From the NCBI RefSeq assembly GCF_006438925.1, contig NZ_RCZA01000003.1, forward strand, positions 556,656-620,655: a stretch of 64,000 nucleotides of DNA. Reading direction: 5' to 3'. Shown piece after piece: positions 18,990-29,956 of the stretch; the stretch's first letter is position 1; each line of letters opens with the position of its first letter. The notes beneath the pieces were generated by a model that made no database searches, was not told where the DNA came from, and was given only the letters and a program-made list of their open reading frames with translations. The stretch is from Pseudomonas mandelii (GTDB lineage: Bacteria > Pseudomonadota > Gammaproteobacteria > Pseudomonadales > Pseudomonadaceae). The position numbers and the translations under genes are program-made.

Positions 18990-19084
18990 AATGTGGGAGC
19001 GAGCCTGCTCGCGAAGGCGATTTAACATTCAACACTGATGTTGACTGACAGCCCGCATTCGCGAGCAGACTCGCTCCCACATTA
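18990..19084. repeat. REPIN, TGTGGGAGCGAGCCTGCTCGC family
   Basis: Arms TAATGTGGGAGCGAG (18990 on) and CTCGCTCCCACATTA (ending 19084), each continuing into CTGCTCGCGAA, with a spacer of about 45 bases. Placed between convergent YkgJ and pagL. Confidence 0.9.
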
Positions 19085-19091
19085 AAAGCGC

Positions 19092-19610
19092 TTACAACGG
19101 CATCGTGTAATGCAGCGAAAAGCTTTCTACACCGTCGTTGTAACTGTTAAGACCGGCATTGGAGTAGTGCGTCGCACGAATCCCGACTTCATGTCCGCCC
19201 GCAAAGCGCAGACCAAAGCCGAATCGGTCTTCGAACTGAAAAGCACCACCGAGGTTGTTGTTTTCAAGTTCGGTATGAGAGAACAACGCCACGCCAATCC
19301 CGGCCTCCAGGTACGGTTTGACGTTCTGACCGGCAAACTCGTAAACAAACACTGGCGAGAACGACAGGCTGTGGTTGCTGGAGGTCTTGTCGCCTTCCCA
19401 GTAGGTGTAGGCACCGCTCCAGTAACCGGTCAAACGACCGATATCACTCTGCAACCAGCTCTTGTCCCAATCGAATTGCATACCCAGTCGATAGGTCATG
19501 GTCGACTCGCTGGTCTGGCCGACCGCGAACTCCACGCCTGCCGCCTGTGCGGTAAAACTGTGCCCCATCAGTGCGGCCGCAATCGCGGCCAAGCAGAATA
19601 GTCGCTTCAT
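19092..19610 (-). CDS. pagL: lipid A 3-O-deacylase
   Basis: Outer-membrane beta-barrel enzyme that removes the 3-O acyl chain from lipid A. 172 residues: signal peptide ending about TAQA (residue 22), then alternating barrel strands. The PagL catalytic triad is visible near the C-terminus: His and Ser in THYSNAGL and Glu in DGVESFSLHY, ending with an aromatic/hydrophobic outer-membrane signature. ATG 19610 has AAGGA eight bases upstream; ATG 19619 is too close to it. The location before murI matches P. aeruginosa PA4661. Confidence 0.9.
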   Translation of the reverse strand: MKRLFCLAAIAAALMGHSFTAQAAGVEFAVGQTSESTMTYRLGMQFDWDKSWLQSDIGRLTGYWSGAYTYWEGDKTSSNHSLSFSPVFVYEFAGQNVKPYLEAGIGVALFSHTELENNNLGGAFQFEDRFGFGLRFAGGHEVGIRATHYSNAGLNSYNDGVESFSLHYTMPL

Positions 19611-19721
19611 TAGAAACATCCTTTTCCGAACGATTTCGTATGGTTTTTTTTTGCTTAACGCTATAGAAGTCGACGATTAATCAGAAGTTCACCCCAATTA
19701 TTCGCTTGCCCCGAGTTTTGT

Positions 19722-20513
19722 TTACTCCTTGAAGCTTCGCACAACACCAGCGGTATTCCATAGTATCGGCAAGATATTTCTGAAATGCTCCGGATCGGCA
19801 CTCGTCCAGAACTGTGCAGAACGAACAGGCCCCTCGGCGAGCAATTCACGCTCGGCCAACAGACGCTGAAGTTGCCGCGCTACAGCGGCGCCGGTGTCGA
19901 TCAAGCTGATGTCATCGGGGATCATCTGCTTAAGCAACGGCTTTAGAAAGGGATAATGCGTGCAGCCAAGAATTATCGTGTCGCACCCGGCACCGAGCAG
20001 CGGTTCGACATACCTGGCCAGCAACTGGCGCAGCGCCGGACTGTGCAGATCACCGTTTTCAATCAACTCCACCAGGCCGGGGCACGGCTGGGTGATGACT
20101 TGCACATCGGTGGCGAAACGGTCGAGTAACGCGGCGAACCTGGCACTCTGCAAGGTCCCGGTGGTGGCGAGCACACCGACCACACCGCTGCGGGTAGCGG
20201 CAGCGGCCGGTTTGACCGCAGGCTCCATGCCGACGATGGGCCACTCGGGATAATCGCGTCGCAAGTCGGCAACGCCAGCGACCGTCGCCGTGTTGCAGGC
20301 CAGCACCAAGGCCTTGGCGCCCTGCTGTTGAAAAAAACCGGCCATCACGCTGCAGCGATGACGAATGAATTCCGGGGTTTTCTCGCCGTAGGGAATATTC
20401 CCGCAATCGGCGACGTACAACAGTGACTCGTTGGGCAGCAAACGCTGGATCTCGGCCAGCACCGAAAGCCCACCGACGCCGGAGTCGAACACGCCAATCG
20501 GCGCTTCACGCAT
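19722..20513 (-). CDS. murI: glutamate racemase
   Basis: Makes D-glutamate for peptidoglycan. 263 residues. The two catalytic cysteines are in LACNTAT (about residue 75) and LGCTHYPF (about residue 187); the N-terminal [13 protein letters not shown] is the family signature. Start ATG 20513 (MREAP) overlaps the end of moeB by 8 bases; the open frame upstream lies wholly inside moeB. Last gene of the hemA-prfA-prmC-moeB-murI run. Confidence 0.95.
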   Translation of the reverse strand: MREAPIGVFDSGVGGLSVLAEIQRLLPNESLLYVADCGNIPYGEKTPEFIRHRCSVMAGFFQQQGAKALVLACNTATVAGVADLRRDYPEWPIVGMEPAVKPAAAATRSGVVGVLATTGTLQSARFAALLDRFATDVQVITQPCPGLVELIENGDLHSPALRQLLARYVEPLLGAGCDTIILGCTHYPFLKPLLKQMIPDDISLIDTGAAVARQLQRLLAERELLAEGPVRSAQFWTSADPEHFRNILPILWNTAGVVRSFKE

Positions 20514-21261
20514 GCTTCGAACCACAGACGCTGCAGCCCGGATCACGCTTGACCCGCAATTCGCGAAAGCGCGAGCCCAAGGCATCGATCAACAACAGGC
20601 GCCCCACCATCGGCTCGCCGAAGCCCACCAGCAACTTCATGGCTTCCAGCGCCTGAAGACTGCCCACCAGGCCAACCAAAGGCCCCACGACGCCGGCTTC
20701 GCTGCAGGTCAGTTCGGCTTCGCTGCCGTGACCATATAAACAGTGATAGCACGGACTCTCCGGGCGACGCGGGTCGAACACCGACAACTGCCCTTCCAGC
20801 CGAATCGCAGCGCCACTGACCAGCGGTTTGCAGGCGGCGACACACGCAGCGTTGACCGCTTCGCGGGTGGAGAAATTGTCAGAACAGTCCAGCACCAGAT
20901 CCACCGCAGCCACGGCGGCAGCCAGGGAGTCTTCGTCCAGCGCGGTGCGATGGGCGATTAACTGAATCTCGGGATTGATCGCACTTAGTCGGCGTATAGC
21001 CGAATCGACCTTGCTCAGGCCGACGCTGTCGGTGTCGTGGACAATCTGGCGTTGCAGGTTGGTCAGGTCGACAGTGTCGAAGTCCGCCAGATGCAACTCA
21101 CCGACGCCGGCGGCGGCCAGATACAGCGCAACCGGCGAGCCGAGACCGCCAAGACCGACGATCAACACGCGGCTTTCTTTCAGTCGCAACTGGCCGTCGA
21201 TGTCGACGTGTTGCAACAGAATCTGCCGACTGTAGCGCAATAATTCCTGATCATTCAGCAC
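20506..21261 (-). CDS. moeB: molybdopterin-synthase adenylyltransferase (MoeB/ThiF family)
   Basis: 251-residue E1-like enzyme that adenylates the C-terminal Gly of a sulphur-carrier protein (MoaD or a ThiS-like protein). ATP-binding [15 protein letters not shown] (about residues 33-47), the structural zinc CxxC pairs CYHC and CSVC, and the catalytic-region KPLVSGAA are present. It overlaps prmC by 7 bases and murI by 8, so the three are surely one operon. Without a MoaD neighbour it could also serve thiamine synthesis. Confidence 0.9.
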   Translation of the reverse strand: MLNDQELLRYSRQILLQHVDIDGQLRLKESRVLIVGLGGLGSPVALYLAAAGVGELHLADFDTVDLTNLQRQIVHDTDSVGLSKVDSAIRRLSAINPEIQLIAHRTALDEDSLAAAVAAVDLVLDCSDNFSTREAVNAACVAACKPLVSGAAIRLEGQLSVFDPRRPESPCYHCLYGHGSEAELTCSEAGVVGPLVGLVGSLQALEAMKLLVGFGEPMVGRLLLIDALGSRFRELRVKRDPGCSVCGSKHA

Positions 21262-22085
21262 GGCAGGCGCCCCAGGCTGATACGTTCGTGACCGCCCAGA
21301 TCGGTGCGGCTGTGGACTTCTTCAAAGCCGCGGGTCAGCAGCAAATCGCGTACCGCAGTGGCTTGATCGTAACCGTGTTCAAGCATCAACCAGCCGCCCG
21401 CCTCCAGATAATCCGGCGCCTGGGCGACGATCAGACGCAGATCGTCGAGCCCGTCGACGCCGGCCACCAAGGCACTGGCCGGTTCGAAGCGCACATCACC
21501 TTCTACCAGATGCGGGTCGGCGGAGGCGATGTAAGGCGGGTTGCTGATGATCAGCTGAAAACGCTGACCTTCCAGCGCACTGAACCAATGACTGCTCAGC
21601 ACGGTGGCGTTATTCAGGTGAAGTCGCTGGCGATTGCGCTCGGCCAGGGCCACGGCTTCGAGCACGCGATCCACCGCGGAAACCTTCCAGGCCGGACGCT
21701 CGCTGGCCAAGGCCAACGCAATGGCGCCACTGCCGGTGCCGAGATCGAGGACCTTGGCAGGTGTGGCTGGCAGGAGTTCAAGCGCCGCTTCCACCAATAG
21801 CTCGGTGTCCGGGCGCGGGATCAGCGTATGCGGCGCCACTTCCAGATCAAGCTTCCAGAAACCTTGCTGACCGAGGATGTAAGCCACTGGCTCACCGCCA
21901 CGGCGGCGCTGCAAATACTCGGCAAATTTAAGCGCCGCTTCGCTCGGAACGATGCGCTCGGGCCAGGTGTGCAGAAAACTGCGGGACTTGCCCAACGCCG
22001 CGGCCAGCAACAATTCGGCATCCAGGCGCGCGGTGGGCGAATCTGGCAGGTCGGCGGCGCGTAACAAACTGGCAATGATCGTCAT
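21255..22085 (-). CDS. prmC: peptide chain release factor N5-glutamine methyltransferase
   Basis: Methylates the GGQ glutamine of release factors RF1 and RF2. 276 residues: N-terminal helical domain, SAM-binding VLDLGTGSGAIALALA (about 118-133) and catalytic NPPYI (about 189-193). Its stop overlaps moeB by 7 bases and its start touches the stop of its own substrate gene, prfA, which matches its role. Confidence 0.95.
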   Translation of the reverse strand: MTIIASLLRAADLPDSPTARLDAELLLAAALGKSRSFLHTWPERIVPSEAALKFAEYLQRRRGGEPVAYILGQQGFWKLDLEVAPHTLIPRPDTELLVEAALELLPATPAKVLDLGTGSGAIALALASERPAWKVSAVDRVLEAVALAERNRQRLHLNNATVLSSHWFSALEGQRFQLIISNPPYIASADPHLVEGDVRFEPASALVAGVDGLDDLRLIVAQAPDYLEAGGWLMLEHGYDQATAVRDLLLTRGFEEVHSRTDLGGHERISLGRLPC

Positions 22086-23168
22086 TTACTCACCTATCGC
22101 TGCCAATTGGTCGGCCTGGTATTCGGCCAGCAACGGCTCGATCACCGCATCGACGCCACCCGCGAGGATTTCGTCGAGGGAATACAGCGTCAGGTTGACC
22201 CGGTGGTCGGTGACCCGCCCCTGGGCAAAGTTATACGTGCGGATCCGCTCCGAGCGATCGCCCGAACCGACCAGCAATTTACGCTCGCTAGCGATAGCGT
22301 TCGCGGCGGCGCTGGTCTGCTGATCGTTGAGCTTGGCCGACAGCCAGGACATCGCCCGGGCGCGGTTCTTGTGCTGGGAACGCTCTTCCTGGCACTCAAC
22401 GACAATACCGGACGGCAAGTGCGTGATGCGGATCGCCGAGTCCGTTTTGTTAACGTGCTGACCACCGGCACCGGAGGATTTGTAGGTATCGATGCGCAAA
22501 TCCGAGGGGTTGATCTCGATCGCTTCCTGCTCGTCCGGCTCGGGCAACACGGCTACGGTGCAAGCCGAGGTGTGGATGCGACCCTGGGATTCGGTAGCGG
22601 GAACCCGTTGTACGCGGTGGGCACCGGATTCGAATTTCAGCTTGCCGTAGACGTTGTCGCCTTCGACGCGGGCGATGACTTCTTTAAAGCCGCCGTGCTC
22701 ACCAATGTTCTCGGACAGGATTTCCACCCGCCAGCCACGACGCTCGGCGTAACGTGAATACATGCGGAACAGGTCGCCGGAGAAAATCGCCGCCTCATCA
22801 CCGCCTGTGCCGGCGCGGATTTCGAGGAACACGTTACGCCCATCGTTCGGATCCTTGGGCAGCAGCATGCGTTGCAGACTGGCTTCGATGTCGATCAATT
22901 GCTCTTTGGCTTCGCGGACTTCTTCCACGGCCATTTCGCGCATGTCCGGGTCGCTGTCCTTGAGCAGCGCCTGAGCACCCTCGAGATCGCTTTGTACCTT
23001 GAGCAACTGTTTATAGGTTTCGACAATCGGTTCGACTTCCGCGTATTCCTTGGAATAGGTGCGGAATTTGTTCTGATCGGAAATGACTTCGCCGTCGCCA
23101 AGCAAGGCGGTCAATTCCTCGAAACGGTCCTGGAGGATGTCCAGCTTATTGAGCAGTGACGCTTTCAT
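22086..23168 (-). CDS. prfA: peptide chain release factor 1
   Basis: Recognises UAA/UAG and triggers peptide release. 360 residues. The codon-recognition motif PAT is in [10 protein letters not shown] and the catalytic loop in [15 protein letters not shown] (GGQ about residue 235). Its start overlaps the hemA stop (ATGA), the conserved hemA-prfA arrangement of gammaproteobacteria. Confidence 0.97.
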   Translation of the reverse strand: MKASLLNKLDILQDRFEELTALLGDGEVISDQNKFRTYSKEYAEVEPIVETYKQLLKVQSDLEGAQALLKDSDPDMREMAVEEVREAKEQLIDIEASLQRMLLPKDPNDGRNVFLEIRAGTGGDEAAIFSGDLFRMYSRYAERRGWRVEILSENIGEHGGFKEVIARVEGDNVYGKLKFESGAHRVQRVPATESQGRIHTSACTVAVLPEPDEQEAIEINPSDLRIDTYKSSGAGGQHVNKTDSAIRITHLPSGIVVECQEERSQHKNRARAMSWLSAKLNDQQTSAAANAIASERKLLVGSGDRSERIRTYNFAQGRVTDHRVNLTLYSLDEILAGGVDAVIEPLLAEYQADQLAAIGE

Positions 23169-24454
23169 TGCGGTTTTTTATCCGAAAAGCTATCCGATGA
23201 GCCCTCATTCAGGGCAAAGAGTTCCTGGGCCATGGCCAGCGCATCGAGGCGGCCTTCGGCAGAGAGCTTTTTCAACTGCACGCTCGGTGCGTGCAAGAGT
23301 TTGTTGGTCAGGCCCCGCGCCAGTTGCACCAGCACGTCTTCGGCGCTGCTGCCGTTGGCCAGCATGCGCTGGGCCTTCTGCAATTCTTCGTCGCGCATGC
23401 GCTCGCTTTGTTGGCGATAGGCCTTGAGCACATCCACCGCCGCCAGTTCACGCAGGCGGACCATGAAATCTTCGGCACCGACCGAGACCATCTCTTCCGC
23501 CGCCTGGGCTGCGCCCTGGCGGCTCTTGAGGTTCTCGGCGACCACTTCGTGGAGATCATCGACGCTATACAGGTAAACGTCGTCCAGTTCGCCGACTTCC
23601 GGCTCGATATCCCGAGGGACGGCGATGTCTACCATGAAGATCGGCTTGTGCTTGCGCAGTTTCAAGGCGCTTTCCACCGCGCCCTTGCCCAGGATCGGCA
23701 ACTGGCTGGCGGTGGAACTGATAACGATGTCGCTGCGCACCAGTTCCGCCGGGATGTCCGAAAGCAACACTGCATGGGCGCCGAACTGCTCGGCCAGAAT
23801 GCTCGCGCGTTCCAGGGTGCGGTTGGCGACGACGATGCGCTTTACACCCAATTCGTGCAGATGGCGGGCGACCAGAGTGATGGTCTCGCCGGCACCGATC
23901 AGCAAGGCCTGGCTACGTTGCAGGTCGCTGAAAATCTGTTTCGCCAGACTGACCGCGGCAAACGCCACGGACACCGGGTTCTCGCCAATGGCGGTGTCGG
24001 TGCGCACCTGTTTGGCCGCATTGAAGGTGGCCTGGAACAGCCGCCCGAGCAACGGACCGATGGTGCCGGCCTCGCGGGCCACGGCGTAGGCCGATTTCAT
24101 CTGACCGAGAATCTGCGGTTCGCCCAACACCAGCGAATCGAGCCCGGAGGCCACCCGCATCATGTGACGAACTGCCGCATCATCTTCGTGCACATAAGCA
24201 CTCGCGCGCAGCTCTTCGAGGCTCAAATGGTGATAATCGGCCAGCCAGCGCAAGATAACGTCAGCCGAAAGGTGATCCTGTTCTATATAGAGTTCACTGC
24301 GATTGCAGGTGGAGAGGATCGCAGCTTCGCGGCTGTCGGTGAGTCGGCAGAGCTGCTGCAAGGCCTCCACCAGCTGCTCAGGGGTAAAGGCCACGCGCTC
24401 GCGGACGTCTACTGACGCAGTCTTGTGGTTAATACCGAGTGCAAGGAAGGCCAT
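23165..24454 (-). CDS. hemA: glutamyl-tRNA reductase
   Basis: First committed step of C5-pathway heme synthesis: reduces Glu-tRNA to glutamate-1-semialdehyde with NADPH. 429 residues. The catalytic Cys lies in [11 protein letters not shown] (about residue 50), the NADPH site in [17 protein letters not shown], and a C-terminal dimerisation helix follows. Divergent from the TPR lipoprotein gene, with a REPIN between them. First gene of the five-gene operon down to murI. Confidence 0.97.
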   Translation of the reverse strand: MAFLALGINHKTASVDVRERVAFTPEQLVEALQQLCRLTDSREAAILSTCNRSELYIEQDHLSADVILRWLADYHHLSLEELRASAYVHEDDAAVRHMMRVASGLDSLVLGEPQILGQMKSAYAVAREAGTIGPLLGRLFQATFNAAKQVRTDTAIGENPVSVAFAAVSLAKQIFSDLQRSQALLIGAGETITLVARHLHELGVKRIVVANRTLERASILAEQFGAHAVLLSDIPAELVRSDIVISSTASQLPILGKGAVESALKLRKHKPIFMVDIAVPRDIEPEVGELDDVYLYSVDDLHEVVAENLKSRQGAAQAAEEMVSVGAEDFMVRLRELAAVDVLKAYRQQSERMRDEELQKAQRMLANGSSAEDVLVQLARGLTNKLLHAPSVQLKKLSAEGRLDALAMAQELFALNEGSSDSFSDKKPQ

Positions 24455-24537
24455 TCAAGGTCGCTGATAGTGACGTGAAGCCGGCAATTGTCCTACTTCG
24501 ACAGAGCCAGAACAACTATTCGATATCTATCGCCCCT

Positions 24538-24626
24538 GTAGGAGCTGCCGAAGGCTGCGATCTTTTCAGGTTTCAAAGGTGCCGCACAGGCAAGATCAAA
24601 AGATCGCAGCCTGCGGCAGCTCCTAC
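24538..24626. repeat. REPIN, GTAGGAGCTG family
   Basis: Arm GTAGGAGCTGCCGAAGGCTG (24538 on) and complement CTGCGGCAGCTCCTAC (ending 24626), with GATCTTTT/AAAAGATC on the inner side. Unusual in lying between two divergent genes, that is, upstream of both hemA and the TPR lipoprotein. Confidence 0.88.
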
Positions 24627-24736
24627 GATTGTCCCAATGACCTGCCTCTATAAAGGTGCCAATTGAGACTCGGTTATGTTTGGCCGAAGGCTTGTGTCAT
24701 GATGATCCGACCGCAGGTTAGTCGTCCTCTTCCTAT

Positions 24737-26461
24737 ATGAATAGATCTTCCGCGTTGCTCCTCGCTTTTGTCTTCCTCAGCGGCTGCCAGGCCTTGGCAC
24801 CCGTTCCGTCGGACGGTACGCCGCCGGTCGAAGACAGCACTCCGGCCCCTGAAAAGCCCAAGGTTTACAGCTCATTCAGTGAAGAAACCATCTTCAGTCT
24901 GTTGAGCGCCGAACTGGCTGGCCAGCGCAATCGTTTCGACATTGCCCTGGACAACTACGTGACCCAGGCGATCAATACTCAGGATCCGGGCATCTCCGAG
25001 CGGGCATTCCGTATCGCCGAATACCTGGGCGCCGATCAAGCGGCCCTGGACACCGCTTTGATCTGGGCGAAAAACGCCCCTCAAGACCTTGAGGCGCAAC
25101 GGGCCGCTGCCGTGCAACTGGCTCGTGCCGGGCGTTATGACGACTCCATGGTCTATATGGAGAAAGTCCTGCAAGGCAAGGGCGACACACATTTCGACTT
25201 CCTCGCCCTGTCTGCGGCCGATACCGACCAGGACACGCGCAACGGCTTGATGAAAAGTTTTGACCGTTTATTGCAGCGCCACCCGAACAACAGTCAGCTG
25301 ATTTTCGGCAAAGCCTTGCTGCTGCAACAGGACGGTGACGCCAAGGGTGCGCTGGGCCTGCTGGAAGACAATCCTCCGGACGAAGGCGAAATAGCGCCCA
25401 TCCTGCTGCGCGCGCGCCTGCTGCAAACCCTCAGTCGTGGCGATGAAGCGTTGCCGCTGCTGCAAAAAAGCATCAAGAAATACCCGGACGACAAACGCCT
25501 GCGCCTGACTTACGCGCGCATGCTGGTTGAACAGAACCGCATGGACGATGCCAAAGTCGAGTTTTCGAGCCTGGTTCAGCAATACCCGGAAGACGACGAG
25601 CTGCGTTACTCCCTCGCGCTGGTCTGCCTGGAAGCCAAGGCCTGGAATGAGGCCAAGGGCTATCTGGAAGGCTTGATCGCCCGGGAAAGCCACGTCGATT
25701 CGGCGCACTTGAACCTCGGTCGTATCGCAGAAGAGCGCAACGACCCGCAAGGCGCGCTGATCGAGTACGCCCAGGTCGGTCCGGGCAACGATTACCTGCC
25801 GGCGCAATTGCGCCAGGCTGATATCCTGATGAACAACGGCAAGACTGCCGAAGCCCAAAGCCGTCTGGCGGCGGAGCGCGACGAGCAGCCCGATTACGCG
25901 ATTCAGTTGTATTTGATCGAAGCCGAAACCTTGTCCGCCAATAAGAAGCCCGACCAGGCCTGGAAGGTATTGCAGCAAGCCTTGCAGCAATACCCGGACG
26001 ATCTGAATCTGCTGTACACCCGTGCCATGCTGGCGGAAAAACGCAATGACCTGGCGCAGATGGAAAAAGACCTGCGACTGATCATCAAGCGCGACCCGGA
26101 CAACGCAATGGCGTTGAACGCCCTCGGCTACACCCTGTCCGACCGTACGACGCGCTACGCCGAAGCCAAGGCCTTGATCGAACAGGCGCACCGAATCAAT
26201 CCGGAAGACCCGGCGGTACTCGACAGTCTCGGCTGGGTGAACTTCCGCATGGGCAATCTCGACGAAGCCGAACGCCTGCTGCGCCAAGCGCTGGAGCGCT
26301 TCCCCGATCAGGAAGTCGCCGCGCACCTGGGCGAAGTCCTGTGGGCCAATGGCAAGCAACGGGAAGCCAAAAAAATCTGGAGCAAATTCCTCAAGGAACA
26401 GCCCGACAGCCCCCTCCTGCGCAGCACCATCAAGCGCGTGACCGGATCAGAGACTCTTTAA
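24737..26461 (+). CDS. tetratricopeptide-repeat lipoprotein (PA4667-like)
   Basis: 574 residues. Signal peptide with lipobox LSGC (Cys about 17), a proline-rich linker (about 20-45), then many TPR helices through to the C-terminus; clear units include [22 protein letters not shown] and the following [20 protein letters not shown]. Likely an outer-membrane-anchored periplasmic scaffold. It is followed after four bases by lolB, so lipoprotein sorting may be the context. Start ATG 24737 has only a weak binding site (TCCTCTTCC precedes). Confidence 0.85.
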   Translation: MNRSSALLLAFVFLSGCQALAPVPSDGTPPVEDSTPAPEKPKVYSSFSEETIFSLLSAELAGQRNRFDIALDNYVTQAINTQDPGISERAFRIAEYLGADQAALDTALIWAKNAPQDLEAQRAAAVQLARAGRYDDSMVYMEKVLQGKGDTHFDFLALSAADTDQDTRNGLMKSFDRLLQRHPNNSQLIFGKALLLQQDGDAKGALGLLEDNPPDEGEIAPILLRARLLQTLSRGDEALPLLQKSIKKYPDDKRLRLTYARMLVEQNRMDDAKVEFSSLVQQYPEDDELRYSLALVCLEAKAWNEAKGYLEGLIARESHVDSAHLNLGRIAEERNDPQGALIEYAQVGPGNDYLPAQLRQADILMNNGKTAEAQSRLAAERDEQPDYAIQLYLIEAETLSANKKPDQAWKVLQQALQQYPDDLNLLYTRAMLAEKRNDLAQMEKDLRLIIKRDPDNAMALNALGYTLSDRTTRYAEAKALIEQAHRINPEDPAVLDSLGWVNFRMGNLDEAERLLRQALERFPDQEVAAHLGEVLWANGKQREAKKIWSKFLKEQPDSPLLRSTIKRVTGSETL

Positions 26462-26465
26462 GATT

Positions 26466-27083
26466 ATGTTTTTGCGCCACCTCATTGTTTTCAGTTTCAT
26501 CGCCCTGCTCGCCGGTTGCGCGGGCTTCGGTGCCCGCGAATCAGTCCAGGGTCAAGGCAACCCGGCCCAATGGCGCGTTTACAAACAGCAACTGACCAGC
26601 CTCGACGGCTGGCAGATCAACGGCAAGATCGGCATTCGCGCCCCGAAAGACTCGGGCAGCGGCACGTTGTTCTGGCTGCAGCGACAGGATTACTACGACA
26701 TTCGCCTCTCCGGCCCCTTGGGTCGCGGCGCAGCACGCCTGACCGGCCGCCCCGGCAAAGTCTCGCTGGAAGTCGCCAACCAGGGCCGCTATGAAGCGCC
26801 GACGCCTGAAGTACTGGTTGAAGAACAGCTGGGCTGGAAGTTACCGGTGTCGAATCTGGCCTGGTGGGTTCGCGGGCTCCCGGCCCCGGACAGCAAAAGC
26901 CGTCTGACGCTGGATGCCGACAGCCGCCTTTCCAATCTTGAGCAGGATGGCTGGCAGATCGAATACCTCAGCTATGCCGAGCAAAACGGCTTTTGGCTGC
27001 CCGAGCGGATCAAACTGCACGGCACCGACCTTGACGTCACGCTGGTGATCAAGGAATGGCAACCACGCAAACTGGGGCAGTGA
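26466..27083 (+). CDS. lolB: outer-membrane lipoprotein receptor LolB
   Basis: Accepts lipoproteins from LolA and inserts them in the outer membrane. 205 residues, itself a lipoprotein with lipobox LAGC (Cys18). The core [22 protein letters not shown] and the region around [14 protein letters not shown] are family signatures. Four bases after the TPR gene and two bases before ispE: a tight operon. Confidence 0.95.
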   Translation: MFLRHLIVFSFIALLAGCAGFGARESVQGQGNPAQWRVYKQQLTSLDGWQINGKIGIRAPKDSGSGTLFWLQRQDYYDIRLSGPLGRGAARLTGRPGKVSLEVANQGRYEAPTPEVLVEEQLGWKLPVSNLAWWVRGLPAPDSKSRLTLDADSRLSNLEQDGWQIEYLSYAEQNGFWLPERIKLHGTDLDVTLVIKEWQPRKLGQ

Positions 27084-27085
27084 AC

Positions 27086-27937
27086 ATGACCGTTCCGCGC
27101 TTGACGCTGCCCTCCCCGGCCAAACTCAATCTGATGCTGCACATCCTCGGTCGCCGTGAAGACGGTTATCACGAGTTGCAGACTATTTTTCAGTTTCTCG
27201 ATTACGGCGATGAAATCACGTTCGCTGTTCGTGATGACGGTGTGATTCGATTGCACACCGAATTCGGTGGCGTTCCTCACGACAGCAATCTGATTGTTCG
27301 AGCTGCAAAAAAACTTCAGGAGCAATCCGGTTGTTCGCTCGGTATCGACATCTGGATCGAAAAAATTCTGCCCATGGGCGGTGGCATCGGTGGTGGCAGC
27401 TCAAATGCCGCGACCACTTTGTTGGGCCTCAATCATCTCTGGCAACTGGGTTGGGATGAGGATCGACTGGCCGTGCTGGGCCTGACGCTTGGCGCGGACG
27501 TCCCGGTTTTCGTGCGTGGGCACGCGGCTTTTGCCGAAGGCGTGGGGGAGAAACTGACCCCTGTAGACCCCGAAGAACCGTGGTATCTCGTGCTTGTGCC
27601 GCAAGTCTCTGTAAGTACAGCAGAAATTTTTTCAGATCCGTTGTTGACACGTAACTCTTCTCCCATTAAAGTGCGCCCCGTTCCCAAGGGAAACAGTCGA
27701 AATGACTGCTTACCGGTGGTAGCAAGGCGTTACCCAGATGTACGTAACGCATTGAATTTGTTAGGTAAATTTACCGAAGCAAAACTCACCGGAACTGGAA
27801 GTTGTGTGTTTGGGGGCTTCCCAAGCAAAGCTGAAGCTGATAAAGTCTCGGCCCTTCTTACAGAGACCCTTACAGGGTTTGTAGCAAAGGGAAGCAACAT
27901 TTCGATGTTGCATCGCAAGCTGCAAAGTCTGCTCTAA
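27086..27937 (+). CDS. ispE: 4-diphosphocytidyl-2-C-methyl-D-erythritol kinase
   Basis: MEP-pathway kinase for isoprenoid synthesis. 283 residues. GHMP-kinase ATP loop [17 protein letters not shown] (about residues 95-111) and the N-terminal [15 protein letters not shown] with the catalytic Lys are intact. ATG 27086 follows the lolB stop by two bases. tRNA-Gln lies 37 bases downstream, in the conserved lolB-ispE-tRNA-prs order of Pseudomonas. Confidence 0.96.
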   Translation: MTVPRLTLPSPAKLNLMLHILGRREDGYHELQTIFQFLDYGDEITFAVRDDGVIRLHTEFGGVPHDSNLIVRAAKKLQEQSGCSLGIDIWIEKILPMGGGIGGGSSNAATTLLGLNHLWQLGWDEDRLAVLGLTLGADVPVFVRGHAAFAEGVGEKLTPVDPEEPWYLVLVPQVSVSTAEIFSDPLLTRNSSPIKVRPVPKGNSRNDCLPVVARRYPDVRNALNLLGKFTEAKLTGTGSCVFGGFPSKAEADKVSALLTETLTGFVAKGSNISMLHRKLQSLL

Positions 27938-27974
27938 AAGGAACCGAGTACTGGGTACTCGTTGCAACAGATAC

Positions 27975-28049
27975 AGGGGCGTCGCCAAGCGGTAAGGCAG
28001 CAGGTTTTGATCCTGCCATGCGTTGGTTCGAATCCAGCCGCCCCTGCCA
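27975..28049 (+). tRNA. tRNA-Gln (TTG)
   Basis: 75 bases with encoded CCA. Acceptor AGGGGCG pairs with CGCCCCT; anticodon stem GCAGG/CCTGC; anticodon TTG at 28007-28009; T arm has GGTTCGAATCC. Lies between ispE and prs and is probably cut from their common transcript. Confidence 0.97.
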
Positions 28050-28094
28050 TTTTCTATACTCATCCAGGTTACCCTCAGCCTCTAGGTACTGCGC

Positions 28095-29036
28095 GTGTCC
28101 AAGATGATGGTCTTTACGGGGAACGCTAACCCCGATCTGGCTCGGCGTGTTGTACGTCAGCTGCATATCCCTCTCGGTGACATCTCTGTCGGTAAGTTCT
28201 CCGACGGCGAAATTACTGCCGAGATCAATGAAAACGTCCGCGGTAAAGATGTCTTCATTATTCAGCCGACTTGCGCTCCGACCAACGATAACCTGATGGA
28301 ACTGGTAGTGATGGCTGATGCCTTCCGCCGCTCCTCGGCTACTCGTATCACTGCTGTTATTCCTTACTTTGGTTATGCCCGTCAGGATCGCCGTCCGCGT
28401 TCCGCACGTGTGGCTATCAGCGCGAAAGTCGTTGCTGACATGCTTACCGTAGTCGGCATCGACCGTGTTCTCACGGTTGATCTGCATGCTGACCAAATCC
28501 AGGGTTTCTTCGATATTCCGGTAGATAACATCTACGGCTCCCCGGTACTGGTGGATGACATTGAAGATCAGCGCTTCGAAAACCTGATGATCGTGTCCCC
28601 GGACATTGGCGGCGTCGTGCGTGCACGTGCTGTTGCCAAATCCCTGGGCGTGGATCTCGGGATCATCGACAAACGCCGTGAGAAAGCCAATCACTCTGAA
28701 GTGATGCATATCATCGGTGATGTCGAAGGGCGTACCTGTATTCTGGTCGATGACATGGTCGATACCGCCGGCACTCTGTGCCACGCGGCCAAGGCCCTGA
28801 AAGAGCATGGCGCTGCCAAGGTTTTCGCCTACTGCACACACCCAGTGCTGTCCGGTCGGGCGATCGAAAACATCGAAAATTCCATGCTGGACGAACTGGT
28901 GGTGACTAACACCATCCCGTTGTCCGCTGCTGCTCAAGCCTGCTCGCGTATCCGTCAACTGGATATCGCGCCGGTAGTTGCCGAAGCGGTTCGCCGCATC
29001 AGCAACGAAGAATCGATCAGCGCGATGTTCCGTTAA
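28095..29036 (+). CDS. prs: ribose-phosphate pyrophosphokinase
   Basis: Makes PRPP from ribose-5-phosphate and ATP, the donor used by upp, hpt and nucleotide, His and Trp synthesis. 313 residues. The PRPP site is [14 protein letters not shown] (about 215-228) and the ATP/metal region is [20 protein letters not shown]. Starts with GTG (reads MSKMMVF) with AGGT upstream; the following ATGs lack a better site. Strong terminator downstream. Confidence 0.97.
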   Translation: MSKMMVFTGNANPDLARRVVRQLHIPLGDISVGKFSDGEITAEINENVRGKDVFIIQPTCAPTNDNLMELVVMADAFRRSSATRITAVIPYFGYARQDRRPRSARVAISAKVVADMLTVVGIDRVLTVDLHADQIQGFFDIPVDNIYGSPVLVDDIEDQRFENLMIVSPDIGGVVRARAVAKSLGVDLGIIDKRREKANHSEVMHIIGDVEGRTCILVDDMVDTAGTLCHAAKALKEHGAAKVFAYCTHPVLSGRAIENIENSMLDELVVTNTIPLSAAAQACSRIRQLDIAPVVAEAVRRISNEESISAMFR

Positions 29037-29074
29037 GGGCCCTGCCCTTCTCGAATATCTCGTTGACGAAAAGC

Positions 29075-29112
29075 GCCCCGCCCCGGCATTCCTGTCGGGG
29101 CGGGGCTTTTTT
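29075..29112 (+). terminator. rho-independent terminator of prs
   Basis: Perfect 11-base GC stem GCCCCGCCCCG (29075-29085) with CGGGGCGGGGC (29096-29106), 10-base loop, followed by six T. Confidence 0.93.
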
Positions 29113-29177
29113 GCCCATATCGCCTTTAGCGCTGGTCGCAAACGCTGGGGCGAATGTGGTTATTTTGGAGATACAAC

Positions 29178-29783
29178 ATGAACGAATTTACTCTGAATGC
29201 TGAAGTGCGTTCCGACCTGGGGAAAGGTGCGAGCCGCCGCCTGCGTCGTCTCGCAAGCCTGGTACCTGCTGTAGTTTACGGTGGCGAAAAAGCCCCTGAA
29301 TCCATCAGCATGCTGGCTAAAGAAGTTGCCAAACTGCTCGAAAACGAAGCGGCTTACAGCCACATCATCGAGCTGAACGTTGGCGGCACCAAGCAAAACG
29401 TAATCATCAAAGCTCTGCAGCGTCACCCGGCCAAAGGCCACGTGTTGCACGCTGACTTCGTACGCGTTGTAGCTGGCCAGAAACTGACCGCTATCGTGCC
29501 TGTACACTTTGTTGGTGAAGAAGCGCCGATCAAGAAAGGCGGCGAAGTTTCGCACGTTGTCGCTGAAATCGAAGTTTCGTGCCTGCCGAAAGACCTGCCT
29601 GAATTCATCGAAGTCGACCTGGCTAACGCCGAAATCGGTTCGATCATTCACCTGTCTGACCTCAAAGCCCCTAAAGGCGTTGAGTTTGTTGCTCTGGCAC
29701 ACGGTGATGACAAGGCTGTTGCCAACGTCCACGCTCCACGTGTTGCTCCAGAAGCTACTACTGAAGAAGGCGCAGCAGAGTAA
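29178..29783 (+). CDS. rplY: 50S ribosomal protein L25/general stress protein Ctc
   Basis: 201 residues, the long CTC/TL5 form: N-terminal 5S-rRNA-binding L25 domain (about 1-95, [21 protein letters not shown]) and a C-terminal beta domain (about 100-190) with an acidic Ala-rich tail. GGAG lies nine bases before the ATG. It has its own promoter space after the prs terminator and precedes pth, as in most gammaproteobacteria. Confidence 0.95.
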   Translation: MNEFTLNAEVRSDLGKGASRRLRRLASLVPAVVYGGEKAPESISMLAKEVAKLLENEAAYSHIIELNVGGTKQNVIIKALQRHPAKGHVLHADFVRVVAGQKLTAIVPVHFVGEEAPIKKGGEVSHVVAEIEVSCLPKDLPEFIEVDLANAEIGSIIHLSDLKAPKGVEFVALAHGDDKAVANVHAPRVAPEATTEEGAAE

Positions 29784-29866
29784 TTTCACTCTGTTCGCCG
29801 GAGTGACCGGAAACATCGCGGACTAGAGCGTAGCGAGAAAGCGGGCGAGAACGCGGAGTTTACATA

Positions 29867-29956
29867 ATGGTAAATGAGCACTTGTCGTCCACTTTCGCCG
29901 CACTCCCTGAAGGCGGCGATGTTATCCACCACTCCAAGGAAGGGCCCCTATCGTGA
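29867..29956 (+). CDS. candidate 29-aa leader ORF coupled to pth
   Basis: ATG 29867 has GGAG (29855-29858) eight bases upstream, a better binding site than many genes here. It encodes 29 residues starting [10 protein letters not shown] and stops at TGA 29954-29956, so its stop overlaps the GTG start of pth as GTGA. The first codons fall in a small palindrome (TTTAC/GTAAA, 29859-29874). The exact overlap suggests ribosomes finishing this ORF restart at pth. No homologue is known to me; it could also be a chance frame in the 5' leader. Confidence 0.45.
   Translation: MVNEHLSSTFAALPEGGDVIHHSKEGPLS

Noticed and set aside
23291..24415. 374-codon ORF on the plus strand across hemA
   Set aside because: Antisense to hemA, with His/Gln-rich composition.
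27870..29141. 423-codon ORF on the minus strand across prs and tRNA-Gln
   Set aside because: Overlaps a tRNA and a highly conserved gene; no plausible start or domain.
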